From assembly GCF_028553885.1 (NCBI RefSeq), contig NZ_CP067169.1:2990001-3054000 (forward strand): a stretch of DNA of 64,000 bases, read 5' to 3'. The notes beneath the pieces are model-generated. The model was not told where the DNA came from, ran no database searches, and saw only the letters and a list, made by a program, of their open reading frames with translations. The position numbers and the translations under genes were made by a program. Within the stretch, counting starts at the first letter, position 1; every line of letters starts with the position of its first letter. Positions 20,450 to 29,102 of this stretch are shown piece by piece. The stretch is from Paracoccus aestuarii. GTDB lineage: Bacteria > Pseudomonadota > Alphaproteobacteria > Rhodobacterales > Rhodobacteraceae.

Positions 20450-21508
20450 TCACAGCAGATGCCCGGATTTCTGCGCCTTCACGTCCAGATAGGCGGCGTT
20501 GTGGCGGTTGGGCGGCATGATCAGGGGGACGCGCTCGGTCACCTCCAGCCCTTGGGCGGTCAGCATGGCCACCTTGCGCGGGTTGTTCGTCATCAGCCGC
20601 ACCCGCGCGAATCCCATCCGCGCCAGCAGCGCGGCGCCGATGCGGAAATCGCGCTCGTCATCCTCGAAGCCGAGCCGGTGATTGGCCTCGACCGTGTCGA
20701 AGCCCTGATCCTGCAGCGCATAGGCGCGCATCTTGTTGGCCAGCCCGATTCCCCGCCCCTCCTGGTTCAGATAGAGCAGCACCCCCGCCCCCGCCTGCCC
20801 CATCGCGCCCAAGGCCGCCTGCAATTGCGGACCGCAATCGCATTTCAGGCTGCCCAGCACGTCGCCGGTGAAACAGGCCGAATGCAGCCGCGCCAGCACC
20901 GGCGCGTCGCGGGGCGGATCGCCGATCTCGACGGCGTAATGCTCCTCGGCGCCGTCATCGGGGCGAAAGACATGCAGCCGCGTGCGCTCCGCCGGCAGCA
21001 GCGGCACCCGGGCCCGCGCCACCGGGGCCAGATGCGGCGCGGCCAGCAGCTGCGTCAGGGCCGGGCCGGACCGCAGCACCGTCAGGCCGGGCGGCACCGG
21101 CCCTGCCACCAGCAGCATCGCGGGCAGCAGCTGGGCCGATTTCGCCAAGGCCAGCGCGGTGCGATGCGCATCGGCCGGACCGTCGCGCAGGCTGGTCAGC
21201 GGGCCCTTCAGCGGCGTCATCAGATCGCCCGCCGGATCGGCCAGCGCCCGCAGCCAGGACAGGCCCGCATCACCCGGCAGCGCGATCCGCGCCAGATCGC
21301 CGTCATAGGCCCGCGCCTTCAGCGTCCCCGCCCGCCGGTCGGTCAGCGCCAGGACCGGCGCGCCCAGGCCCGCCAGATCGGCCAGCCGTTCGGGCGACAG
21401 CGTCTCGACCGCGGCGGCCAGATGGCCGTCGATCACGACCGGCAGGCCCATGCGCAGGTCGGCGCGGGCACGGGCCAGGGTCTCGGCAAGGGTGGGGATC
21501 AGGCTCAT
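20450..21508 (-). CDS. ribA: GTP cyclohydrolase II
   Basis: A 352-residue protein whose C-terminal ~200 residues are GTP cyclohydrolase II, the first step of riboflavin synthesis. Zinc cysteines are in HSACFTGDVLGSLKCDCG, followed by YLNQEGRGIGLANKMRAYALQ and the NPRKVAMLTAQGLEV loop. The N-terminal ~150 residues occupy the place of a 3,4-dihydroxy-2-butanone-4-phosphate synthase domain but lack a recognisable active site, so they look like a diverged regulatory or structural half, as in other Rhodobacteraceae. Paired with the L,D-transpeptidase gene. Confidence 0.9.
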   Translation of the reverse strand: MSLIPTLAETLARARADLRMGLPVVIDGHLAAAVETLSPERLADLAGLGAPVLALTDRRAGTLKARAYDGDLARIALPGDAGLSWLRALADPAGDLMTPLKGPLTSLRDGPADAHRTALALAKSAQLLPAMLLVAGPVPPGLTVLRSGPALTQLLAAPHLAPVARARVPLLPAERTRLHVFRPDDGAEEHYAVEIGDPPRDAPVLARLHSACFTGDVLGSLKCDCGPQLQAALGAMGQAGAGVLLYLNQEGRGIGLANKMRAYALQDQGFDTVEANHRLGFEDDERDFRIGAALLARMGFARVRLMTNNPRKVAMLTAQGLEVTERVPLIMPPNRHNAAYLDVKAQKSGHLL

Positions 21509-21644
21509 GCGGTCACGTCATTCTGTAACATTCTGAAACATAGCGCGCCCTGCCGACAACTCCATGTGAGAATCGGGCCATCGCGCTGGACGGGCGGCGA
21601 TCCGCCCGCCACCTCTCTGGGCAAGAGCCGAAAAGGAGGCAAGC

Positions 21645-22331
21645 ATGGCCGGACTGAAGAAGATCCTGTTGGTGGATGACGAGGAAGACCTGCGCGAGGC
21701 CTTGGCCGAACAGCTGGTCGCGACCGATGATTTCGACGTGACCGAGGCCGGCAGCGGCGCCGAGGCGGTCGAGGCGACCAAGAACGCCATCTTCGATCTG
21801 GTGGTGCTGGATGTGGGCCTGCCCGACACGGATGGGCGCGAGCTGTGCAAGAAGCTGCGCAAGCTGAACGTGAAATGCCCCATCGTGATGCTGACCGGCC
21901 ATGACACGGATGCCGACACCATCCTGGGCCTGGATGCGGGCGCGAACGATTACGTTACCAAGCCGTTCAAGTTCCCGGTCCTGCTGGCCCGGCTGCGCGC
22001 CCAGCTGCGCACGCATGAACAGTCCGAGGACGCGATCTTCCAGCTTGGGCCCTATACGTTCAAGCCCTCGATGAAGATGCTGATCGACGGCAAGGACCGC
22101 AAGATCCGCCTGACCGAGAAGGAGACGAACATCCTCAAGTTCCTCTACCGGGCGCAGGACGGGGTGGTGGCGCGCGATGTGCTGCTGCACGAGGTCTGGG
22201 GATACAATGCCGGGGTGACCACCCACACGCTGGAGACGCATATCTATCGTCTGCGCCAGAAGATCGAGCCCGATCCCAGCAATGCGCGCCTGCTGGTGAC
22301 CGAATCGGGCGGCTATCGTCTGGTCGCCTGA
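21645..22331 (+). CDS. OmpR-family response regulator, CenR-like
   Basis: A 228-residue regulator with a receiver domain (acidic pocket VDDEED, phospho-acceptor Asp in VVLDVGLPDTDG, switch Thr in VMLTGHD, conserved Lys in YVTKPFKFP) and a winged-helix output domain (IRLTEKETNILKFLYR ... VWGYNAGVTTHTLETHIYRLRQKIE). The strongly conserved output half resembles alphaproteobacterial CenR, an essential cell-envelope regulator; the assignment is from memory of the family. No partner kinase is adjacent. A terminator follows at 22419. Confidence 0.85.
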   Translation: MAGLKKILLVDDEEDLREALAEQLVATDDFDVTEAGSGAEAVEATKNAIFDLVVLDVGLPDTDGRELCKKLRKLNVKCPIVMLTGHDTDADTILGLDAGANDYVTKPFKFPVLLARLRAQLRTHEQSEDAIFQLGPYTFKPSMKMLIDGKDRKIRLTEKETNILKFLYRAQDGVVARDVLLHEVWGYNAGVTTHTLETHIYRLRQKIEPDPSNARLLVTESGGYRLVA

Positions 22332-22418
22332 TCGTCGCGGGAACCGCAAGGGGGTCCCGGCGTTGGATCCCCGAAGCCCAGTGGTCGGCGGATGCGGCCA
22401 CACCCCTCCCTCTCTGAT

Positions 22419-22453
22419 GCCCCGGCGATTCCCCGCGCCGGGGCAATTTTTTT
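22419..22453 (+). terminator. Intrinsic terminator of the response regulator gene
   Basis: GCCCCGGCG (22419-22427) and CGCCGGGGC (22436-22444) form a perfect 9-bp stem with an 8-base loop, then AATTTTTTT. It lies eight bases before the end of the convergent reductase gene. Confidence 0.9.
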
Positions 22454-22460
22454 GCCCGGC

Positions 22461-23435
22461 TCAGCCGCGGCCGTGCGGCGCGGTCCAGTCGTCATCCGGG
22501 CCGATCGGGATGATGCGGTTCGGGTTGATCATGTCATGGCTGTGGTAATAATGGCGCATGAAATGGTCGGGATGCACGGTCTCGGCCACGCCCGGCCATT
22601 GAAAGAGCTCGCGCGCCCAGCCCCACAGGTTCGGAAAATCCACGATCCGGCTGCGGTTGCATTTGAAATGGGTGTGATAGACCCGGTCGAACCGCAGCAC
22701 CGTGGTGAACAGCCGCCAATCCGCCTCGGTGATCCGGTCGCCGGTCAGATAGCGGTTCTCGGCCAGCAGCCCCTCGATCCAGTCCAGGCTGTCGAACAGC
22801 GGATGGACAGCCTTGTCATAGGCCTCCTGGCTGGTGGCGAAGCCGGCCTTGTAGACGCCGTTGTTGACCGTGTCATAGACCCGGTCGTTGACCGCCTCGA
22901 TCCGGTCATGCAGCGCCTGCGGATAGTAATCGTCGTCATTGCCGGTCAGCCCGTCGAAGGCGCTGTTGAACATGCGGATGATGTCGGCGCTTTCGTTGGA
23001 CACGATCTGCCCCGTCCGGCTGTCCCACAGCACCGGCACCGTCACCCGGCCCGACGCGTCGGGCTTGGCCTTCAGATAGACCTCGCGCAGGTAGTCCAGC
23101 CCGAACTGGCGGTCGCCGGTGGCGCCGTCGAAATCGGTGCGGAATTCCCAGCCCTCGCTCTCCATGTCGGGATGGACGACGGATACGTCGATATGGTCGG
23201 TCAGGTCCTTCAGCGCGCGGAAGATCATCGTGCGATGCGCCCAAGGGCAGGCATGGCTGACATAGAGGTGATAGCGCCCGCTTTCCGCCGCGAAGCCGCC
23301 ATCGCCCGTGGGGCCGGGCGATCCGTCCGCGGTCACCCAGGACCGGAACTTGGACGTGTCGCGCTTGAATTCACCGCCGGTGCTGTCGGTGTCGTACCAT
23401 TCGTCCTTCCAGACGCCGTCTACCAGTTGGCCCAT
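22461..23435 (-). CDS. Glutathionyl-hydroquinone reductase (YqjG/PcpF-type GST)
   Basis: A 324-residue Xi-class glutathione transferase that reduces glutathionyl-hydroquinones. The active-site cysteine is in YVSHACPWAHRTMI (residue ~63), the glutathione-binding NESADIIRMFNSAF follows the VPVLWDSRTGQIVSNES turn, and the C-terminal Tyr/Trp-rich helices (NRYLTGDRITEADWRLFTTVLRFD, FPNLWGWARELFQWPGV) are typical. The ATG at 23435 has AAGGA upstream. Longer readings lack similarity. Confidence 0.93.
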   Translation of the reverse strand: MGQLVDGVWKDEWYDTDSTGGEFKRDTSKFRSWVTADGSPGPTGDGGFAAESGRYHLYVSHACPWAHRTMIFRALKDLTDHIDVSVVHPDMESEGWEFRTDFDGATGDRQFGLDYLREVYLKAKPDASGRVTVPVLWDSRTGQIVSNESADIIRMFNSAFDGLTGNDDDYYPQALHDRIEAVNDRVYDTVNNGVYKAGFATSQEAYDKAVHPLFDSLDWIEGLLAENRYLTGDRITEADWRLFTTVLRFDRVYHTHFKCNRSRIVDFPNLWGWARELFQWPGVAETVHPDHFMRHYYHSHDMINPNRIIPIGPDDDWTAPHGRG

Positions 23436-23517
23436 GGGCTGATCCTTCCTTGGAGTGGGTTTCGCCGAGGCAACGGGCGGGGGCCGGGCTTGTTCCGGCC
23501 CGGCCTGCGACATGCGG

Positions 23518-24834
23518 TCAGCCGATGGCGCGGTCCCGCGTCTCGGTCCGCACCAGCGTCAGGGCCAGCGCGGCCAGGATCAGCAGCAGCGCGAAGCTGC
23601 CGATGGCCAGGCCGAACCCCTGCATGAAGACCACCGCCAGCAGGCTGGGCGCCAGGATGCCGCCCAAGCGCGCCATGGCCCCCGCCGTGCCCATGCCGGT
23701 GCCGCGCAGATGCGTGGGATAAAGCTCGGGCGTCAGCGCATAGAGCGCCCCCCAAGTCCCCAGCAGCGCGAAGCTCATGACGATCAGGGCTGTGGCGACC
23801 ATGACCGGCCCCGTGGCCAGCGCGAATAGGCCGCATCCCGCCGCCGACAGGATCAGGAACCCGGTCAGGGTCGGCTTGCGGCCCACCGCCTCGACGCCCC
23901 AGGCGGCCAGCGCATAGCCAGGGACCTGGGCCAGGGCCAGCACGACCAGAAAGCCATAGCCGCGCACGAAGCCGAACCCCTCGGTCGCCAGCTGCCCCGG
24001 CACCCAGACAAAGACCCCGTAATAGGACAGCGACACCAGGAACCAGACCGACAGCACCCCCACCGTCAGGCGGCGCAGCGGCGCGGCCATGATCGACCGG
24101 GCGGCGCCTTCGGGGACCGGGGCGGGCTTCAGGTGGACATGGGGCGGCAGGGGGTCCGCGCCGTTCACGCGCAGCACCTGGTCGATGACGGCCCGCGCCT
24201 CGGCCTGGCGGCCCTTGCGGACCAGATACATCGGGCTTTCCGGGATCCAGAAGCGCAGAAAGAACCCGATCAGCGCGGGCAGCGCCGCGACCAGAAAGAT
24301 CCAGCGCCACGGCGCATCGGCCCCCCAGCTGGCCGCGGCCCAGGCCGTCAGGGCGACGACGATGGTGCCCACGGCCCAGAACCCCTCCAGCCAGACCAGC
24401 CAGCGGCCGCGGTTCCGGGGCGGCAGGAATTCCGCCATCATCGCGTAGTCGACGGGCAGCGTGCCGCCCACCGCCACCCCGGTCAGAAAGCGCAGCACCA
24501 GCAGCCAGGTTAAATCCCCCGCCAGCACCGATGCCAGGCCAAAGACCGCATCCATCGCGACGGTCCCCACCAGCACCCATTTGCGCCCGATCCGGTCGGC
24601 CAGCCGCCCGAAGAGGAACGCCCCCGCGAACATGCCCAGAAAGAACACCGTCCCGATCTGCAGCGCCGTCACCCGGTCCAGCCCGAAGGTCACCGCGACC
24701 GAGGGCGCGGCGAATCCCACCGCGATGACCTGCATGGCATCCGCCGCCCAGACCATCCCGAAGATCCCCAGCAGGCGCCACTGGAATCGCCCCGTGCCGC
24801 CGCGCGTCAGGGCCTCGTCGATGGTCAGCTTCAT
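23518..24834 (-). CDS. MFS transporter, NiaP/sugar-porter-like
   Basis: A 438-residue 12-helix carrier with the MFS motif GRLADRIGRKWVL between helices 2 and 3, RFLTGVAVGGTLPVDYAMMAEFLPPRNRGRWL after helix 4, and PESPMYLVRKGRQAEAR after helix 6, the last resembling NiaP-like nicotinate and aromatic acid carriers. Substrate unproven. The start ATG at 24834 is immediately behind a G-rich stretch. It is divergent from xthA with a 127-base gap. Confidence 0.85.
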   Translation of the reverse strand: MKLTIDEALTRGGTGRFQWRLLGIFGMVWAADAMQVIAVGFAAPSVAVTFGLDRVTALQIGTVFFLGMFAGAFLFGRLADRIGRKWVLVGTVAMDAVFGLASVLAGDLTWLLVLRFLTGVAVGGTLPVDYAMMAEFLPPRNRGRWLVWLEGFWAVGTIVVALTAWAAASWGADAPWRWIFLVAALPALIGFFLRFWIPESPMYLVRKGRQAEARAVIDQVLRVNGADPLPPHVHLKPAPVPEGAARSIMAAPLRRLTVGVLSVWFLVSLSYYGVFVWVPGQLATEGFGFVRGYGFLVVLALAQVPGYALAAWGVEAVGRKPTLTGFLILSAAGCGLFALATGPVMVATALIVMSFALLGTWGALYALTPELYPTHLRGTGMGTAGAMARLGGILAPSLLAVVFMQGFGLAIGSFALLLILAALALTLVRTETRDRAIG

Positions 24835-24961
24835 TCCCCCGCCCCCCCTGCCGGCCGCCTGTCGGGTTCCTGCATAACGGCTGCGGCCCATAGCGCAAGC
24901 CCGGGGCCCATTGTGACCGCCCGCCCCCGCGGATAGGCTCCGCCCGCAAAGGAGACGCCCC

Positions 24962-25747
24962 ATGTTCACCATCGCCACCTGGAACATCAATTCGGTCCGC
25001 CTGCGCGAGGGGCTGGTCGCGCGGTTCCTGGAGGAGGAGGGTCCCGACGTCCTGTGCCTGCAGGAATGCAAGGCGCCGGTGGACAAGATCCCGCTGACCC
25101 GCTTCGCGGAGCTGGGCTATCGCCATATCGTCGCGCGCGGCCAGAAGGGCTATAACGGCGTGGCCATCCTGTCGCGCCTGCCGCTGGAGGATGCGGGCGA
25201 CCGCGACTATGCCCGGCTCGGCCATGCGCGCCATGTCTCGGCCCGGCTGCCCAATGGCGTGGTGATCCACAACATGTATGTCCCCGCCGGCGGCGACGTC
25301 CCCGACCGCACCGTGAACGAGAAATTCGGCCAGAAGCTGGATTTCCTGACCGAGATGCGCGACGTCTTCCGCGCCGACCGGCCCGAACGCGCGATCCTGG
25401 TGGGCGATCTGAACATCGCGCCCGGCGAGGACGACGTCTGGTCGCACAAGCAGCTGTTGAAGATCGTCAGCCACACGCCGATCGAGGTCCAGCACCTGAC
25501 CGACGCGCAGGAGGCCGGGGGCTGGGTGGACGTGACCCGCAAGGACATCCCCCAAGGCAAGCTCTACAGCTGGTGGTCCTATCGCGCGCGGGACTGGGAC
25601 GCGGCGGACAAGGGGCGGCGGCTGGACCATATCTGGGCCAGCGGCGACATCGCGGGCGCGGCCCATTCCAGCCGCATCCTGCGCGCGCTGCGCGGATGGG
25701 ACCAGCCCAGTGACCATGTCCCGGTCCTGGCCAGCTTCGACCTGTGA
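24962..25747 (+). CDS. xthA: Exodeoxyribonuclease III
   Basis: A 261-residue exonuclease III/AP endonuclease for base-excision repair. Active-site signatures are complete: ATWNINSVRLR, the metal Glu in CLQECKAP (~residue 37), KGYNGVAILSR, the VGDLNIAPGEDDVW Asp/Asn pair, WSYRARDWDAADKGRRLDHIW, and SDHVPV with the final His. Confidence 0.95.
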   Translation: MFTIATWNINSVRLREGLVARFLEEEGPDVLCLQECKAPVDKIPLTRFAELGYRHIVARGQKGYNGVAILSRLPLEDAGDRDYARLGHARHVSARLPNGVVIHNMYVPAGGDVPDRTVNEKFGQKLDFLTEMRDVFRADRPERAILVGDLNIAPGEDDVWSHKQLLKIVSHTPIEVQHLTDAQEAGGWVDVTRKDIPQGKLYSWWSYRARDWDAADKGRRLDHIWASGDIAGAAHSSRILRALRGWDQPSDHVPVLASFDL

Positions 25748-25822
25748 CAGCGGGGGGCCTTTCGCGCGGCCCGCGAAAGCCCCATATTGAATCCCGACAG
25801 ATCAATACGGACCCGGTGACCC

Positions 25823-26737
25823 ATGACCATGCTTTTCGACGGCAACCCCGCCCCCGGCAAGACCGACGACTTCATCAAGGACGTGACCGAGGCGGATTTC
25901 ATGGCCGAGGTGGTCGAGGCCTCGATGCAGGTCCCGGTCATCGTCGATTTCTGGGCACCCTGGTGCGGGCCGTGCAAGACGCTCGGCCCCGCGCTGGAGG
26001 CCGAGGTGGCCCGCCACAAGGGCCGCGTCCGCATGGCCAAGGTCAATGTGGACGAAAACCAGATGATCGCGGGCCAGTTGCGGGTCCAGTCGATCCCCAC
26101 CGTCTATGCCTTTTTCCAAGGCCAGCCGGTCGATGCCTTCCAAGGCGCGCTGCCCGCCAGCCAGATCAAGCAGTTCGTCGACAAGCTGGCCGCCATGTCC
26201 GGCGATGACGGTGGCCTGGCCGATGCGCTGGCCGCGGCCGAGCAGATGATCGAGGATGGCGAGGCCGCCGACGCGGTCGAGACCTTCACCGCCATCATCG
26301 GCGAGCTGCCCGACAGCCCGGAGGCCTGGGGCGGGCTGATCCGCGCCCATCTGGCCGCGGGCGATGCCGCCGCCGCCGCATCGACCCTGACCCAGGTGCC
26401 CCAGCCCCTGACCGGCAGCGGCCCCGTCGAGGCCGCGCGCGCCCAGCTGCAGCTGGCCCAGCAGGCTGAAAGCGCCGGCCCCCTGGACGACCTGGCCGCC
26501 CGGGTCCAGGCCGATCCCGCCGATCAGCAGGCCCGTCTGGACTATGCCCAAGCCCTGACTGCCGCCGGCCGGATCGAGGAGGCCGTGGACATCCTGCTGG
26601 ACAGCTTCCGCCGCGACCGCGACTGGAACGACGGCGCGGCCAAGGCGCAGCTCTTGACCATCTTCGACAGCCTCAAGCCCACCGATCCGATCAATCAGAA
26701 GGGGCGGCGGCGGCTGTCCTCGCTGATCTTCGCCTGA
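25823..26737 (+). CDS. Thioredoxin-TPR co-chaperone, YbbN/CnoX-like
   Basis: A 304-residue protein with an N-terminal thioredoxin domain (WAPWCGPCK, Cys48-Gly-Pro-Cys51, and the cis-Pro turn QSIPTVYAF) and a C-terminal helical region with TPR-like repeats (DGEAADAVETFTAIIGELPDS, ALTAAGRIEEAVDILLDSF), the layout of YbbN/CnoX, a holdase protecting proteins from oxidation. The presence of both redox cysteines matches forms active as thioredoxin. It sits 75 bases after xthA and five bases before the LON-domain gene. Confidence 0.9.
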   Translation: MTMLFDGNPAPGKTDDFIKDVTEADFMAEVVEASMQVPVIVDFWAPWCGPCKTLGPALEAEVARHKGRVRMAKVNVDENQMIAGQLRVQSIPTVYAFFQGQPVDAFQGALPASQIKQFVDKLAAMSGDDGGLADALAAAEQMIEDGEAADAVETFTAIIGELPDSPEAWGGLIRAHLAAGDAAAAASTLTQVPQPLTGSGPVEAARAQLQLAQQAESAGPLDDLAARVQADPADQQARLDYAQALTAAGRIEEAVDILLDSFRRDRDWNDGAAKAQLLTIFDSLKPTDPINQKGRRRLSSLIFA

Positions 26738-26742
26738 GTGCC

Positions 26743-27369
26743 ATGGCGCTGCGTTTCGACCTGCCCGACCGCATTCCGCTGTTCCCGCTGCCCGACGCGG
26801 TGCTGATGCCCCGCGCGCGCCTGCCGCTGCACATCTTCGAGCCGCGCTATCTGCAGATGCTGGAGGATGTGCTGAAGACCGATCACCGCCTGATCGGCAT
26901 GATCCAGCCCGAGGGCGAGGGCCTGTCGGCCATCGGCTGCGCGGGCCGGGTGGTGGCGTTTTCGGAAACCGATGACGGGCGGCTGATGATCTCGCTCGGG
27001 GCGGTGTCGCGGTTCCGCCTGATCGAGCTGCAGGAGGGGTTCGCCCCCTATCTGCAGGCGCGGGTGGACTGGTCGTCCTTCGCCCGCGACACCGGCGGCC
27101 CCGAGACCGATCCCGGCCTGGATCGCGGCGGGCTGTTCGACCTGTTGGACCGGTTCATGCAGATGCGCGCCCTGTCCACCGATTGGGACGCCGCCGCCAA
27201 GGCCGAGGACGAATTGCTGATCAATTCGCTGTCGATGATGCTGCCCTTCGGCCAGGGCGACAAGCAGGCGCTGCTGGAATCCCCCACCCTGTCGGACCGG
27301 CGCGAATTGCTGGTCGGGCTGATCGAATTCGCCCTGCATGGCGGGGAAAACGAGGAACGACTGCAATGA
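26743..27369 (+). CDS. LON peptidase substrate-binding domain protein
   Basis: A 208-residue stand-alone LON N-terminal domain: [34 protein letters not shown] opens the fold, followed by [30 protein letters not shown]. No AAA+ or protease domain is present. The function is unknown, and proteins of this kind are common in Rhodobacteraceae beside thioredoxin and Trm112 genes. Its stop overlaps the next ATG (ATGA at 27366-27369). Confidence 0.88.
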   Translation: MALRFDLPDRIPLFPLPDAVLMPRARLPLHIFEPRYLQMLEDVLKTDHRLIGMIQPEGEGLSAIGCAGRVVAFSETDDGRLMISLGAVSRFRLIELQEGFAPYLQARVDWSSFARDTGGPETDPGLDRGGLFDLLDRFMQMRALSTDWDAAAKAEDELLINSLSMMLPFGQGDKQALLESPTLSDRRELLVGLIEFALHGGENEERLQ

Positions 27370-27554
27370 CCGACACGCCCGGATTCGACCGCCACATGCT
27401 GGAGGCGCTGGTCTGCCCCGTGACCCATGCCACGCTGCGCTATGACGCGGCGGCGGGCGAGCTGATCTCAGAGGCGGCGGGGCTGGCCTTTCCGATCCGG
27501 TCGGGCATCCCCATCATGCTGGTGGACGAGGCCCGCCAGATCCGCGCCGACTGA
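27366..27554 (+). CDS. Trm112 family protein
   Basis: A 62-residue Trm112-like protein ([42 protein letters not shown]), the small partner domain that elsewhere supports methyltransferases. Only one Cys of the zinc pair is present (VCPVTHATL, the second usually LxC), typical of the bacterial zinc-less form. It is translated in coupling with the LON-domain gene. Confidence 0.88.
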   Translation: MTDTPGFDRHMLEALVCPVTHATLRYDAAAGELISEAAGLAFPIRSGIPIMLVDEARQIRAD

Positions 27555-27563
27555 CCCCGCGCG

Positions 27564-28223
27564 GTGAGTTTGGACCCACGCCCCGTGCCCTTTCCCCGGG
27601 TCGGCCGCCCGGCCGGTCCGCCGCGCCTACCCTTCTGGGCGGTCGCGGTCATCGCCGCCTGCTGCCTGGTCGAGGCCGCGCTGTGGATCGCGCCCCTGCT
27701 GGGCTTTGCCGATGCACGCCAGATCGCGATGTTTCTAGGCGCCTTCTGGTCGCCGCTGTTCTGGGGCGGGGCGGGGATCTATCCGGGGCAGGTCGCGGCG
27801 ATGTTTCTGACCTATGGCCTGCTGCATGGGGGGCCGCTGCATCTGGCGATGAACATGATCTCGCTGGTGGCGGTGGGGCGCGAGGTGACGCGGCTGATGG
27901 GGCCGTGGCGGTTCGCGGTGGTCTATGCCGCCAGCCAGATCGGCGGCGCGCTGGCCTTCGCCTGGCTGCAGCCGCAGGCCGGGCCGATGATCGGCGCATC
28001 GGGCGCGGTCTTCGGCGTGGCGGGCGCGCTGGTCGTGCAGGCGGGGCTGACCCTGCGGCGGCGCCAGCGTTCGACCCGTCCCTTGGTGCGGGCGGTCGTG
28101 CTGATCCTGGGGCTGAACGTGGCGCTGACCGTGCTGATGCCCTCAATCGCGTGGGAGGCGCATCTGGGCGGCGCCGTGACCGGCATCGTCCTGGCCTTGG
28201 TGCTGGGCGGTCGCCGGGTCTGA
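27564..28223 (+). CDS. Rhomboid family intramembrane serine protease
   Basis: A 219-residue membrane protein with about six helices. The catalytic Ser lies in IGASGAVFGVAGAL (~residue 147), the catalytic His in the last helix in WEAHLGGAVTGIVLAL, and the HGGPLHLAMNMISL motif of helix 2 supplies the His-Asn oxyanion residues. The start is GTG 27564 or GTG 27585; neither has a strong SD. Its last 81 bases are overlapped by the convergent dehydrogenase gene. Confidence 0.85.
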   Translation: MSLDPRPVPFPRVGRPAGPPRLPFWAVAVIAACCLVEAALWIAPLLGFADARQIAMFLGAFWSPLFWGGAGIYPGQVAAMFLTYGLLHGGPLHLAMNMISLVAVGREVTRLMGPWRFAVVYAASQIGGALAFAWLQPQAGPMIGASGAVFGVAGALVVQAGLTLRRRQRSTRPLVRAVVLILGLNVALTVLMPSIAWEAHLGGAVTGIVLALVLGGRRV

Positions 28224-29087
28224 CCGGCGCAGCATCCGGGCCAGTTCCGGCAGGGTCCGGTCGCCATCCGACGCGGCCGCGCCCTGCAGCACGGCGGCGA
28301 TGCCTTGGGCGATGCGGTCCTCGGCCCCGGCCTCGGCCGACATCTGCAGGTGATAATCCAGGTCCTTGGCGGCATTGGCGATGGAAAAGGGCATGGCCCC
28401 GCGATCGCCGCGGGTCAGGAAGGGCGTGATCCGGTCCAGCGCCACGCCCGCCCCGCCCCCCGCGGCCAGCACCTCGACCAGGGTCTCGGGCGCGATGCCC
28501 GCATCCGTGGCCTGGGCCGCCGCCTCGGACAGCAGCGACAGAAACCCGACCGAGACGAAATTGTGCAGCAGCTTCATCCGGTGCCCCGACCCCAAGGGGC
28601 CGACATGGCGGATGTTTTCGGCGAAACAGCCCAGCACGGCGCGCATGCGGTCCAGCACCGCGCCGTCCCCCCCGACCAGCAGGTTCAGCCGCCCCTCATG
28701 CGCCTCGCGCGCGGTGCGGGTCATGGGCGCGTCTAGATAGCGCGCCCCCGCCCGCGCCACCAGCGACCACATCCGCAGCGTGGAATCCGGAAGGGCGGTG
28801 GAACAGTCGACGACCACCGCGCCCGGCGCCAGCCCCGCGATGACGCCCTCGGGGCCAGTCAGCACCGCCTCGACCTGGGGCGATCCGGTCACGCAGAGGA
28901 TCACCGCATCCGCCCCCCGCGCCACGTCCCGCGCCGTCGCGCAGGCCTGCCCGCCGAGCGAGATGATCTCATCCGCGGGGCGGTTGCCGGGATGGTCCAG
29001 ATAGCGCAGCCGGTGCCCCCGCAAGGCCAGGTTGCGCGCGATGCCATGGCCCATATGGCCCAGCCCGATCAACCCCAGTTGCGCCAT
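28143..29087 (-). CDS. NAD(P)-dependent oxidoreductase, 3-hydroxyisobutyrate dehydrogenase family
   Basis: A 314-residue beta-hydroxyacid dehydrogenase: Rossmann motif GLIGLGHMGHGIARNL at the N-terminus, VVDCSTALPDSTLRMW, DAPMTRTAREAHEGRLNLLVGGD substrate loop and GSGHRMKLLHNFVSVG with the catalytic Lys (~173). The substrate may be 3-hydroxyisobutyrate, tartronate semialdehyde or similar. The last ~27 residues are read antisense to the rhomboid gene and do not resemble the family. Third gene of the amidase-aldehyde dehydrogenase operon. Confidence 0.88.
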   Translation of the reverse strand: MAQLGLIGLGHMGHGIARNLALRGHRLRYLDHPGNRPADEIISLGGQACATARDVARGADAVILCVTGSPQVEAVLTGPEGVIAGLAPGAVVVDCSTALPDSTLRMWSLVARAGARYLDAPMTRTAREAHEGRLNLLVGGDGAVLDRMRAVLGCFAENIRHVGPLGSGHRMKLLHNFVSVGFLSLLSEAAAQATDAGIAPETLVEVLAAGGGAGVALDRITPFLTRGDRGAMPFSIANAAKDLDYHLQMSAEAGAEDRIAQGIAAVLQGAAASDGDRTLPELARMLRRSDPATAQHQGQDDAGHGAAQMRLPRD

Positions 29088-29102
29088 GCGTCCCCCTACC
29101 TG

